A stretch of 64,000 nt of DNA from Hyphomicrobiales bacterium. GTDB taxonomy: Bacteria; Pseudomonadota; Alphaproteobacteria; Rhizobiales; Rhizobiaceae. The notes beneath the pieces are model-generated. The model was not told the origin of the DNA and made no database searches. It worked only from the letters and a program-made list of their open reading frames with translations. A program made the position numbers and the translations under genes. Each line of letters opens with the position of its first letter. Position 1 is the first letter of the stretch. Of this stretch, positions 54,624-63,624 are shown one piece after another. The stretch is taken from contig UCMW01000006.1 in the NCBI GenBank assembly GCA_900473745.1, positions 210,325 through 274,324 on the forward strand, in the 5' to 3' direction.

Positions 54624-55721
54624 ATGATTTTCGACCTGGAACTCAACAAAGTCGGCAAGGTTTATGATAACGGCACGCCTGCCGTCATCGACTTCAACCT
54701 GTCGGTGAACAAGGGTGAGTTCATCGCCTTCCTCGGTCCATCCGGCTGCGGCAAGACGACTACTCTGCGCATGATTGCGGGCTTCGAGACCATCTCCTCC
54801 GGCGACATGATGATCCGTGGCGAGCGCATGAATGACGTGCCGCCGCAGCGCCGCCCGACTTCTATGATCTTCCAGAACTATGCCCTCTTTCCGCACATGA
54901 CCGTGCGCCGCAATGTCGGCTACGGGCTGGAGGTAAAGGGCTTGGCCAAAGTCGAGCGCGAGGCGAAGGTCGACCGCATTCTTGCAACGCTCGGTCTCGA
55001 AGACATTGCCGAGCGCAAGCCCGATCGGCTCTCTGGTGGCCAGCGCCAGCGTATAGCGCTTGCCCGTGGCCTCGTCGTCGAGCCGGACATCCTGTTGCTT
55101 GACGAGCCGCTAGGCGCGCTCGACGCCAACCTGCGCAAGGCAATCCAGAACGAATTGAAGCTCCTTCAGAAAAGCCTCGGTGTCACCTTCATCTTCGTCA
55201 CTCACGCCCAGTCAGAAGCCCTGGCCCTGTCCGACCGTATCGTCGTGATGAACCAGGGGCGCGTGGAGCAGGTGAGCCCGCCACACCAGCTCTATACCCG
55301 ACCGAACACCTCGTTCGTCGCCCAGTTCATTGGCCGCAATACAGTCCTGTCAGGGGAGGTTGCCGGGCAGGAAGGCGATGACATCATCGTTTCTACCGGC
55401 ATCGGCACCCTGGCGGGTCAAGCCAACGGAACGATTGCGGGCAAGGGCCGCGTCAACCTCGTCATTCCTGCCGAAGCCGTCGAGCTGCATTGCGCCACAC
55501 GGCGCGAGGCGCTGGCCGGCAATCGCAATCTTATTGACGCCCGTATCGAGCGTTCAGAGGTGGTGGGGCATATCGCCCACCTCGTCGCACGGCTCGGCGA
55601 TGGCAAGGCCGTCTCGCTGGAAGCACATGTCGACAAATATCCCCCGGGGAAATTCCCGGCCGGCAGCGATGTATGCCTGAGCTGGGCTCCGGCGGAAGCG
55701 ACGGTCATCCCGGCTCAATAA
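54624..55721 (+). CDS. ABC ATPase 2, PotA/UgpC type
   Basis: This 365-residue ATPase has Walker A GPSGCGKTTTLRMIAGF, Q-loop FQNYALFPHMT, signature LSGGQRQRIALAR, Walker B ILLLDEPLGALD and a normal H-loop VTHAQSEAL, with a TOBE end. Since ATPase 1 lacks the usual H-loop His, this subunit may carry the competent site in a mixed pair. ATG at 54624 is chosen. Confidence 0.92.
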   Translation: MIFDLELNKVGKVYDNGTPAVIDFNLSVNKGEFIAFLGPSGCGKTTTLRMIAGFETISSGDMMIRGERMNDVPPQRRPTSMIFQNYALFPHMTVRRNVGYGLEVKGLAKVEREAKVDRILATLGLEDIAERKPDRLSGGQRQRIALARGLVVEPDILLLDEPLGALDANLRKAIQNELKLLQKSLGVTFIFVTHAQSEALALSDRIVVMNQGRVEQVSPPHQLYTRPNTSFVAQFIGRNTVLSGEVAGQEGDDIIVSTGIGTLAGQANGTIAGKGRVNLVIPAEAVELHCATRREALAGNRNLIDARIERSEVVGHIAHLVARLGDGKAVSLEAHVDKYPPGKFPAGSDVCLSWAPAEATVIPAQ

Positions 55722-55757
55722 CCACCAGAAAACAATCAGGAAAAAAGGAGAATACCC

Positions 55758-56636
55758 ATGGCTAAGGAGATTTTTTGCAGCTTCGGCGTCGACGTTGATG
55801 CGGTTGCCGGCTGGCTCGGCTCCTATGGCGGCGAGGATTCGCCGGATGATATCTCGCGTGGCCTTTTTGCCGGTGAGGTGGGCAGCCCGCGCCTTTTGAA
55901 GCTGTTTGAACGTTTTGGCATCAAGACCACTTGGTTTATCCCGGGCCATTCGATCGAGACCTTCCCGGACCAGATGAAAGCGGTGGCTGAAGCCGGCCAT
56001 GAAATTGGCATTCATGGCTATACCCATGAAAACCCGATCGCCATGACGCGAGAGCAGGAAACGGAAGTCCTCGACAAGTGCATCGACCTTGTCACCAAGC
56101 TCTCCGGCAAGCGCCCGACTGGCTACGTTGCCCCATGGTGGGAATTCTCCAATGTCACCAACGAGTTGTTGCTTGAGCGCGGCATCAAGTATGATCACTC
56201 GCTGATGCACAACGACTTCACGCCGTACCGCGTGCGTGTCGGCGATAAGTGGACAAAGATCGACTATTCCAAGAAGCCGTCTGAGTGGATGGTGCCGCTG
56301 ACCCGCGGTGAGGAAACCGATCTCATCGAAATACCGGCTTCGTGGTATCTCGATGACCTGCCGCCAATGATGTTCATCAAGAAGTCGCCAAATAGCCATG
56401 GCTTCGTCAACCCGCATGACATCGAGCAGATGTGGCGTGACCAGTTTGACTGGGTCTATCGCGAGATGGACTATGCCGTCTTCCCGATCACCATCCATCC
56501 TGATGTTGCCGGTCGCCCCCAGGTCCTGATGATGCTGGAACGCCTCTATGCCTATATGATCAAGCATCCGGGTGTTAAGTTCGTCACAATGAACGAAATT
56601 GCCGACGACTTCACGAAGCGTTTCCCACGCAAGTAA
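55758..56636 (+). CDS. Polysaccharide deacetylase/PuuE-type hydrolase
   Basis: This is a 292-residue metal-dependent hydrolase. The NodB pattern shows [24 protein letters not shown] and the metal HxxxH in [11 protein letters not shown]. The family includes chitin deacetylases and the allantoinase PuuE, which opens a cyclic ureide; no signal peptide here suggests a cytosolic amide hydrolase rather than a wall enzyme. It sits between transport and CobW genes of the same operon. Confidence 0.88.
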   Translation: MAKEIFCSFGVDVDAVAGWLGSYGGEDSPDDISRGLFAGEVGSPRLLKLFERFGIKTTWFIPGHSIETFPDQMKAVAEAGHEIGIHGYTHENPIAMTREQETEVLDKCIDLVTKLSGKRPTGYVAPWWEFSNVTNELLLERGIKYDHSLMHNDFTPYRVRVGDKWTKIDYSKKPSEWMVPLTRGEETDLIEIPASWYLDDLPPMMFIKKSPNSHGFVNPHDIEQMWRDQFDWVYREMDYAVFPITIHPDVAGRPQVLMMLERLYAYMIKHPGVKFVTMNEIADDFTKRFPRK

Positions 56637-56692
56637 ACTTCAAGAGGGGGCGGGGTTGCCCGCTCCCTCGCAAGACATGAGACAGGAACCCC

Positions 56693-57025
56693 ATGTGTTC
56701 TCTTTGTGGTGTCATTGGTGGCAACGAACACTGGACGGACGCCGTGGCGCGGCCGGGCGTCTATACCCGGAATGTCGAAAGGTTCGACCGTCGGCGTGAG
56801 CGGGCACGCCGTGTATCTGCCGCGAACCGTGTCCTGTCTGCCTTCGGCATGAGCCTGTCCGATTGGCAGGGTTCTTCCTTCCTGCTTGCCACCCGAACCG
56901 GCAAGAACGAGATCATTGAGGACCTGGGCCATTTGTGGCCTGCAGCGGAAAGGTTGTCAGGCCGGGCCTGCGATCCGCTGGATCCCGCGCTGATTGCCCG
57001 ACTGGAGGAATACCGCCGTGGCTGA
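56693..57025 (+). CDS. Small CxxC protein paired with CobW
   Basis: This is a 110-residue protein starting MCSLCGVIGG, a possible metal-binding Cys pair. The rest (RRERARRVSAANRVLSAFGM) is Arg-rich and helical. It overlaps the CobW-like gene by 8 bases, so the pair is coupled. I do not recognise a named family; it could be the metal-receiving partner. Confidence 0.7.
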   Translation: MCSLCGVIGGNEHWTDAVARPGVYTRNVERFDRRRERARRVSAANRVLSAFGMSLSDWQGSSFLLATRTGKNEIIEDLGHLWPAAERLSGRACDPLDPALIARLEEYRRG

Positions 57026-58079
57026 TCTTCCCGCATTTACGCCCGTTCACCTGCTGACCGGATTTCTCGGCTCTGGCAAGACAACGCTGCTGAAACGCCT
57101 GCTGCAGGATCCGGCACTCGCCGATACAGCCGTACTGATCAACGAGTTTGGCGAGGTCGGGCTCGACCACCATCTGGTTGAGCGGATCGACGAAACGATG
57201 GTGTTGCTGCAATCAGGCTGCGTCTGCTGCACCGTGCGCGGCGAGCTTGCCGATGCACTGAAGGATCTGCATTCCAAACGGGACCGTGGCCTGGTGCCGC
57301 CCTTCACCCGTGTGGTCATCGAGAGCACGGGGCTTGCCGATCCTTTCCCGGTTCTGTCGACCCTGAAATCCGATCCGGTCCTGCGGCATCATTTTCGCGT
57401 CGGGAGTGTCGTGGCCACAGTTGATGCCATCAACGGTCTCAGGCAGCTAGACACCTATGTGGAATCGAACCGTCAGGTGGCCATCGCCGATCGCCTTGTC
57501 GTCACGAAGACGGATCTTTCTGGGACGGGGACAGGGACAGCGGCTCTGCTTTCGCGGCTTGCCGAACTCAATCCTGACGCCTCCGCGCATATCGCGAGCG
57601 ACGAGGGACCGGATGCAGAAACCCTGTTCGCGGACGACCATCGCGGCGCGAAGCTGCAGTCTGTCTCAGGATTCTACTGCGACGCACCGGCAACCCTTCA
57701 GACAGCCGAGGGGGTCGCGCATACGACTGCCATCTCCTCTTTCGTGATCACTGTCCAAGATCCGATCGACTGGACCGGTTTCGGGGTCTGGCTCACTATG
57801 CTGCTCAACTGCCACGGGGAGCGCGTCCTCAGGGTCAAGGGCATCCTTAATCTTGCAGGAGAAGAACGCCCGGTCGCTGTCCACGGCGTCCAGCATCTCG
57901 TGCACCCGCCCGTGCATCTGGAAGCCTGGCCATCTTCTGATCGAAGCTCGCGCCTTGTCTTTATTGTTGACGGTCTCGACGCGAACCTGTTGAAACGGTC
58001 CTTCTCTGCCTTCGCCCTGCCGGGTCAGGCACAGGGCCGCTTGCCGCAGGAGGCGACCGTTGGGGTTCAGAACGCCTAG
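57018..58079 (+). CDS. CobW/COG0523 metal-chaperone GTPase
   Basis: This 353-residue GTPase has Walker A FLGSGKTTLLKRLL, the CxCC motif in SGCVCCTVRGEL, and the base motif TKTDLS. Its C-terminal CobW_C domain ends in HPPVHLEAW and ANLLKRSFSAF. Such enzymes deliver metals (zinc, cobalt or iron) to client enzymes. The likely client is the metal-dependent hydrolase or another enzyme of the operon. GTG at 57018 has GGAGG upstream. Confidence 0.9.
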   Translation: MADLPAFTPVHLLTGFLGSGKTTLLKRLLQDPALADTAVLINEFGEVGLDHHLVERIDETMVLLQSGCVCCTVRGELADALKDLHSKRDRGLVPPFTRVVIESTGLADPFPVLSTLKSDPVLRHHFRVGSVVATVDAINGLRQLDTYVESNRQVAIADRLVVTKTDLSGTGTGTAALLSRLAELNPDASAHIASDEGPDAETLFADDHRGAKLQSVSGFYCDAPATLQTAEGVAHTTAISSFVITVQDPIDWTGFGVWLTMLLNCHGERVLRVKGILNLAGEERPVAVHGVQHLVHPPVHLEAWPSSDRSSRLVFIVDGLDANLLKRSFSAFALPGQAQGRLPQEATVGVQNA

Positions 58080-58087
58080 AGTCCTTG

Positions 58088-59320
58088 ATGAACAAGCATT
58101 CCCCGTATCCAAAATCTGCCGCGCCGGCCATTCATACGGCCGGCAAGCCGAAGTTGCGCGTGCTGGGCACTGCCATATCCCTTTTGGAGGAGCTGCGCAT
58201 AAAGGCCCAATCAGATCTCGGCATCGACGTCGTCTTCGACAACAATGATTTCGTGGTCACCCAGCACAAGGCTGCGCAGGAGCCTGACAGCTACGACATC
58301 TATGACCAGTGTTTCCATAATTTGGACATCGTTTGGTACTGGCGGGCGGTGCAGCCGATCGAGATTGAGCGGATTGCTCTGTGGGACGAGATCAACGACC
58401 TGACCAAGACCGGTCAGATTGGGCCGAGCGCACGCATGGGGCAGGGGGATGTGCCGGCCCGCAAGCTCTATGTCCAACCCAACTTGGCGCTTGGTGATAT
58501 GCCGACGGGCCGTATCTCCATGCTGCCCACGACCCATAACTTCGACAGCTTTGCCTATCGCAGTGACGTGGTGGATGGTGTGCAATCTGTGGCCAGTTGG
58601 GCCGCACTGCTGGGCGATCGCTGGGCGGGGCGTTGCGCGTTGGTTGATGAGCCGGCGATCGGGATTTTCGATGCCGCTCTTGCCGCGCAGGCCGCCGGTT
58701 TGATGAGCTTTGGCAATATTGGCAACATGACCGTCGCCGAGATCGATCAGTTGATGGATATCCTGGAAGCGCGCCGCAAGGCAGGCTTCTTCCGCAGCTT
58801 TTGGCGCACAGCCGAGGATGCCGCCCGCCTGATGATCGATGGCGACACCGACATCCAGAGTATGTGGTCGACTGGTATCGGTATTCTCAACAGCAAGGGA
58901 TTGCCAGTGGAGCAGGCCGCGCCCGTGGAGGGCTACCGGGCCTGGCATGGTGGCTTGTGTCTGTCGCGCAGCCTTTCTGGGCGCATGCTCGACATTGCCT
59001 ACGACTATCTGAACTGGTGGATTTCCGGCTGGCCGGGCGCTGTGGTCGCCCGCCAGGGTTACTATATCTCTACCCCTCAACGCTCGCGAAGCCACATGAC
59101 CGCGGCCGAGTGGGATTACTGGTATGAAGGCCTGCCCGCTAGGGAGGACCTTCCAGGACCTGACGGCGTGATCCGTATCAAGCGCGGCTCAGTCCGCAGT
59201 GGCGGTAGCTACTGGCAGCGCGCTAACGGGATAGCTGTGTGGAACACGACCATGGATGAACACAACTATCTTGTCCGTCGCTGGATGCAGCTTGTCGGAC
59301 GCGCAGAGAAGGACATTTGA
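58088..59320 (+). CDS. Leaderless paralogue of the ABC binding protein
   Basis: This is a 410-residue protein related to the binding protein at 53328 (GYYISTPQRSRSHMTAAEWD, then NTTMDEHNYLVRRWMQLVG). Its N-terminus, MNKHSPYPKSAAPAIHTAGK, has no signal or lipobox. It may be cytosolic, perhaps a substrate sensor or enzyme, or the start may be misread. It follows the CobW gene by 8 bases and overlaps the amidase gene's long reading. Confidence 0.82.
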   Translation: MNKHSPYPKSAAPAIHTAGKPKLRVLGTAISLLEELRIKAQSDLGIDVVFDNNDFVVTQHKAAQEPDSYDIYDQCFHNLDIVWYWRAVQPIEIERIALWDEINDLTKTGQIGPSARMGQGDVPARKLYVQPNLALGDMPTGRISMLPTTHNFDSFAYRSDVVDGVQSVASWAALLGDRWAGRCALVDEPAIGIFDAALAAQAAGLMSFGNIGNMTVAEIDQLMDILEARRKAGFFRSFWRTAEDAARLMIDGDTDIQSMWSTGIGILNSKGLPVEQAAPVEGYRAWHGGLCLSRSLSGRMLDIAYDYLNWWISGWPGAVVARQGYYISTPQRSRSHMTAAEWDYWYEGLPAREDLPGPDGVIRIKRGSVRSGGSYWQRANGIAVWNTTMDEHNYLVRRWMQLVGRAEKDI

Positions 59321-59322
59321 CG

Positions 59323-60678
59323 ATGTCACGTTCGATCGCCCAGCTTTCCGCGCTGCTTCAATCCGGGGCCCTCGACGCAGTTGATCTGTTCGAGGAAACC
59401 TTCGCAAAGATCGAGGCCCATAGTGATAAGGCAATCTTCACGGTGCTTCTGAAGGACAGGGCGCGATCGGAGGCAGAGGCTTCACGTCGCCGTATTCGTG
59501 ACGGCCGTTCGCTCGGCGCGCTTGACGGGGTTCCTGTCGCCTGGAAGGATTTGTTCGACATCGAGAGTTTTCCGACGACTGCGGGATCTCGCGTGCTGAA
59601 AACCAGTGAGCCTGCAGGCCGCGATGCTGCTGTCGTGCGCGCGCTTGCCAGTGCCGGTATGGTGAGTGTTGGCCGCGTCAACATGAGCGAGTTTGCCTTC
59701 TCCGGCCTTGGCATCAATCCTCACTACGGCACCCCCCGTAACCCTGCTTCGCCTGGGGGAGAGCATCGGATTCCAGGTGGGTCGTCATCTGGTTCGGGCG
59801 TAGCGGTGGCTGCCGGGCTTGTGCCTGTTTCGATCGGTACGGATACCGGCGGGTCGGTTCGTATTCCAGCTGCCTTCAACGGTATTGTCGGCTACAAGGC
59901 CACGCGTGGCCGCTATTCGATGGATGGTGTATTTCCGCTCTCCCGCAGCCTCGATTCGCTCGGGCCACTTTGCCACACTGTGCAGGACGCCGCGTGGGTG
60001 GATGCCGCTATGCGCGGCCTGCCGGCTGGTATGGCCTTGCAGCCTCCTGCTATCCGCGACCTTTCCTTCATCATTCCAGAAACAGTGTTCTTCGATGATG
60101 CGCAATCGGAAGTGGTCGAGGTCTTCGAACTGGCAGTCGAACGGTTAGCAAAGGCAGGTGCTCAAATCCGCCGCGAAGCCTTCCCCGATTTCTCAGCAAT
60201 CTTCGATCTGATGGCAAAGAACGGCGCCTTGGTTACAGCCGAAGCCTTCGTTCTCCATCGTGAGCGTATCTTGGGCGCTGCAGCCGCAGATATGGACCCC
60301 CGCGTGGTCAAGCGAACACTCCCGGGTGAAAAGATCACGCTTGCCAATTACATGGAGACTCTTGCCGAGCGCGATCGGACGATTGCAGCGTTCGAGGCTC
60401 GCCTTGAGCCGGGAGCGTTTCTTCTCAGCCCCACGCTCCCGCATGTCGCACCTGCCATTCAACCATTGCTCGAGGATGAGGACCTCTTCTTCCAAATGAA
60501 TGGGAAGACACTACGCAACACGCTTATTGGGAATTTTCTCGATTGGTGCGGCGTGTCTATACCATGCGGCACGGGAGCCGGTGCGATGCCCGTCGGGTTG
60601 TTGATTTCAGGACCGCGAGGAAGCGACGGAAACGTCCTCGCTGTTTCGCATTCAGTTCAAGTTTTTTTGGGCACGTGA
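59323..60678 (+). CDS. Amidase-signature hydrolase
   Basis: This is a 451-residue amidase. The Ser-cisSer-Lys catalytic set is seen: Lys75 in VPVAWKDLFD, GGSSSGSG around 152-159 and Ser178 in GTDTGGSVRI. It is of the GatA/AtzF group, which contains allophanate hydrolases, and would act after the split carboxylase. ATG at 59323 is chosen over an upstream TTG. It is the last gene of the operon. Confidence 0.9.
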   Translation: MSRSIAQLSALLQSGALDAVDLFEETFAKIEAHSDKAIFTVLLKDRARSEAEASRRRIRDGRSLGALDGVPVAWKDLFDIESFPTTAGSRVLKTSEPAGRDAAVVRALASAGMVSVGRVNMSEFAFSGLGINPHYGTPRNPASPGGEHRIPGGSSSGSGVAVAAGLVPVSIGTDTGGSVRIPAAFNGIVGYKATRGRYSMDGVFPLSRSLDSLGPLCHTVQDAAWVDAAMRGLPAGMALQPPAIRDLSFIIPETVFFDDAQSEVVEVFELAVERLAKAGAQIRREAFPDFSAIFDLMAKNGALVTAEAFVLHRERILGAAAADMDPRVVKRTLPGEKITLANYMETLAERDRTIAAFEARLEPGAFLLSPTLPHVAPAIQPLLEDEDLFFQMNGKTLRNTLIGNFLDWCGVSIPCGTGAGAMPVGLLISGPRGSDGNVLAVSHSVQVFLGT

Positions 60679-61277
60679 TAGCACACTGGATCCGGCATTC
60701 CTCAAGTCTCTCACTCTAGAGGATGTACGAGGGCGGGTTGTTGGCCCGCTTTCAGACATTCCAGATAAGCCAGGTATCTGCTCTAGTTTGTTTGTTTGCT
60801 GGCTTGCATCCAGAGTTATGACTGGTCGACGGTTCGTATGTGGTCAAGAGCTTAGGCTGTTACAGCGTCGCCAAAAGGAGACAAGGAGACATCGCCCTAG
60901 CCGACATCGTCTCCACGATGTCCGCGAATGCCCTTGCCCTGGTGCCCGCCCGCTGGCCTGTCGGAAGACCTCCAATAGATCGATATCCGCAGCCCCAGTC
61001 CTCCAGGAATCGGAAAGCTCGCCTAACTGCAGTTCCGGTCCGATATCCAGTCGCATGCCGCCGCGAGTCCAATGTCAGCCCTGACGGCGGCGCTTGTGCC
61101 CTAGGCGGCGGTGAGACGAGCTCGTCCCGACGGCCACGCCGCCCTCAGTCCCGTCCTTACTGAACATCCAGTTAATGCTAAGCTGCGCGTAAGCGATCGC
61201 CCTGTGCGTTCCGAAAGGCGGCATTGCAGCCGCCGATCGGGCACGGCAACGCTCGCCGGATAAACGTCCCCATTGAG
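60679..61277. other. Intergenic region without recognised genes
   Basis: These 599 bases show only short overlapping frames. No RNA or repeat is recognised. Confidence 0.5.
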
Positions 61278-62183
61278 TTAAGGCGTAAGGCTTGCCGTGT
61301 CCGTGGAATCCGTAGGCGGAACAACCTCTTCAGGTGTTTGCTCTATTGCATCCGGCGCAGTCACGACTTCGTCACCCGGATCGATTGTCGGATCCGTCAC
61401 CGGATCGACGATCGGTTCGACCGGCGCAGCTGCGGCGAGTTCTTCCCGGATGTCGTCGATCTTGCCCACAGCCGATCCGACGCCGAGCGTCGTCTTTGCC
61501 CATCCGAGCATCTCATCATCGATCACGGTGCCTGGCTTTGCAGCCGCTTCGAGTGCGGCACGCAAAGCTTCGTCATCAAGCGCTGCATCGGTGGGCACGG
61601 TGTCGATGCCATTGGCGATCTCATAAGTCGCGTAGGCCACTGCATAGTCACGGATAGCGGCCATGCGTGGATCGGACGAGTTGAGGTATGCGTGGTGGCT
61701 ACGGTTCAGCGAATTCAGACCTGCGAGCTTCGCCTGGATCGGCCGGGCCTTCGGCTTCTCCAGCGGAACGGATGCCAACGTTGTCACAGGATCGATTGGC
61801 TGAACTACGGTCGATTTGGCCGCGGGTCGCTTAGCTCGCTTTTCAGAAATCTGGACTTTGCCAGATTTGCTCTGCTTGCCGGCGATCGTGGCTAAAGCAT
61901 CCGTGAAGAAGTTGCCCTTCTGGCTGCGATTTATGCCGCGGGCTTCTCTGGTCGGAGATCCGCGGCCGTTTCCACCATTCTTGCCGCTGCTCTTGCCGCC
62001 ATCGTTACCTCCGCTCTTGCCGCCGCCATTGCCACCACCGCTCCCACCGCCATTGCCACCGCCCTTGTCTTTGGCGAAGGCGGCGGGCGCCCCGAACCCT
62101 GCTCCGTCTGAATATTGCGCAAAGGGTGTGGCCGAAACGGCTAAGGCCAGGCAGGCCCTGGCGGCCAATTTATTGAACTGCAT
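61278..62183 (-). CDS. Secreted Gly-rich protein of unknown function
   Basis: This is a 301-residue protein with a Sec signal (AARACLALAVSATPFA) and a low-complexity Gly/Asn/Lys/Ser stretch (about 38-76) built of GGG-N/S/K units. The middle (LNSLNRSHHAYLNSSDPRM) resembles uncharacterised rhizobial secreted proteins, and the tail is acidic and Pro-rich. It is probably periplasmic or external. The function is not known. Confidence 0.72.
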   Translation of the reverse strand: MQFNKLAARACLALAVSATPFAQYSDGAGFGAPAAFAKDKGGGNGGGSGGGNGGGKSGGNDGGKSSGKNGGNGRGSPTREARGINRSQKGNFFTDALATIAGKQSKSGKVQISEKRAKRPAAKSTVVQPIDPVTTLASVPLEKPKARPIQAKLAGLNSLNRSHHAYLNSSDPRMAAIRDYAVAYATYEIANGIDTVPTDAALDDEALRAALEAAAKPGTVIDDEMLGWAKTTLGVGSAVGKIDDIREELAAAAPVEPIVDPVTDPTIDPGDEVVTAPDAIEQTPEEVVPPTDSTDTASLTP

Positions 62184-62603
62184 CTGTTTCCTCCGGACGA
62201 CAACGCCGTGCTCGCATCTACACGATCACCGATTTTGAGTTTCACACACAGCTTTAACTGCCCCGCTAATCCAGCCATTCGAATTTTAGCAGATTCTTCG
62301 GTTAAGTCCCGCAGTTAGGTTGTGAATAAGCTTGCGAGCTTTAATGAAGGGTGGTTTGTCCGCTGAACGGCCTCGAAAAGGTAGTGGGCGATACCTACGA
62401 CGTCGCTGCCTTCGCGGGTAATTTGATAAGGTGCAACGCTGTTGATCGCGCGGGATTGAGTGATAGCTCTTCTTCGTCCAATAAGGCCGAACGTGTCTCA
62501 TCCACCTAGGTGCGCTCAGCTCATGTGACAAGTTTCAGGCAAGCTGGTTGTCGGACATTCGCGACATAACCGGTCATGATGGCCGGTCAATAAGGTGATA
62601 ACC

Positions 62604-62732
62604 ATGGCCTACGACTGGACCGGAACACGCACCCGCAGGATACGTCGAATCAAGTTGGCGCTGTCCGCAATCGCTTCCATTGCTATCTTGGCGGTTCCCG
62701 TTTTTGCGGTAAGTTTGCCCTACGCTGGATAG
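62604..62732 (+). CDS. Tiny membrane protein
   Basis: This 42-residue protein reads MAYDWTGTRTRRIRRIKLAL, then a hydrophobic stretch to VFAVSLPYAG. The basic start and single span resemble small proteins common in rhizobia. AAGGTGA lies before the ATG. Function unknown. Confidence 0.5.
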   Translation: MAYDWTGTRTRRIRRIKLALSAIASIAILAVPVFAVSLPYAG

Positions 62733-62815
62733 GATCTGAGGCTGTGACATCTAACGCACTGCGGCGGGATAGCGGGGGGTTGTGTCTCCCTAAAGCTCGC
62801 GTGGTCAAGGCGTTG

Positions 62816-62908
62816 ATGTTCCTGAATCTCGGCACTCAGTGGCGAAAACGCAAGCTGCGGCGGGAACTTGCAGAAATGCCGGCGACCAAGTTCGCCTTCA
62901 GGGGCTGA
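62816..62908 (+). CDS. Tiny basic frame, DUF1127-like remnant
   Basis: This is a 30-residue frame with WRKRKLRRELAEMPATKF, which recalls the start of DUF1127 proteins but stops early. It may be a remnant or chance frame. Confidence 0.25.
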   Translation: MFLNLGTQWRKRKLRRELAEMPATKFAFRG

Positions 62909-63144
62909 GCGACGTTAGCCTCCGTGAGCTGAACGGCTAGGCGCAGCTTCCTCCGCATGATTCAGAAGTCTTTGACAAATTGATAGGCCTTCTGGGAACC
63001 GCCGCGGGCGGTCGTTCTCTTGGCAGCTCAAACCTCCTACTCAGGTCAATGGTTAGGTCATCAGCCTTCACGGTTGACTCGCTAACATGCGGCAGACCTT
63101 ACGAAGCCGAGACTGGTTTGACGTCGCCAAGAACCTCGTCATTT

Positions 63145-63387
63145 TTACGCGCCTTCTGAGCGGTTGAGTAAGAGCCGGACCCCGGTGTAGTCCCCGTTCG
63201 TGATTTCCACACCATAGGCTGCATAGGCTGCTTTGATTTTTTCCTTGGTCCGCTCAGTTGCCGATCCAGTGGTCTCAAAGCGATGCACAGTGGAAAAAGC
63301 GATTCCCGCCTTCTCGGCCAAGTCCCGAACTGACCATTTCAACATCGCTCGAGCGGCCCTGTTTGCTTCCGGAGTCAGCGCAGCCAT
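63145..63387 (-). CDS. XRE-family helix-turn-helix regulator (second copy type)
   Basis: This is an 80-residue protein with ARAMLKWSVRDLAEKAGIAF and STVHRFETTG as the helix-turn-helix, then AAYAAYGVEITNGDYTGVRL. It is of the same type as the gene at 31093 and likewise lies opposite a LysR start (63591). Targets unknown. Confidence 0.78.
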   Translation of the reverse strand: MAALTPEANRAARAMLKWSVRDLAEKAGIAFSTVHRFETTGSATERTKEKIKAAYAAYGVEITNGDYTGVRLLLNRSEGA

Positions 63388-63590
63388 GACACTTCCAAAA
63401 AAATGAATACGGACGTAGTGAAAACGCTTGACGACATGTGCCGCAGCGTCTATGACTACAACCGTAGGCGTAAGCTATCGATTCGTATAGCCGCGCACGC
63501 ATTCCCGTGTCCGAACTCCCTGAGTGTTGGTCTGCGACGGTATCCAGCCGCCGAGATCGAGCTCGGTCGAATCGAAGCAGGATGTTAGCT

Positions 63591-63624
63591 ATGGAACTCC
63601 GCCAACTCTCCTACTTCGTAGCAG
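63591..63624 (+). repeat. 34-base copy of the LysR gene start
   Basis: These 34 bases are identical to 31480-31513, the first codons of the LysR pseudogene ([11 protein letters not shown]). The frame then runs into a stop at 63645-63647. It is a fragment left at a junction with the chemotaxis receptor gene. Confidence 0.85.

Larger units (their letters stand above)
62184..63144. other. Sparse region with two tiny open frames
   Basis: Apart from the small frames at 62604 and 62816, nothing is recognised in these 961 bases. Confidence 0.45.

Noticed and set aside
60788..61163. Two overlapping frames after the amidase gene
   Set aside because: Composition is Arg/Ser-rich as in chance frames of GC-rich DNA, with no motif.
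61977..62070. Short tandem GCCACC-like runs that could suggest a repeat array
   Set aside because: They are simply codons of the Gly-rich stretch of the secreted protein, with no constant spacers as in CRISPR.
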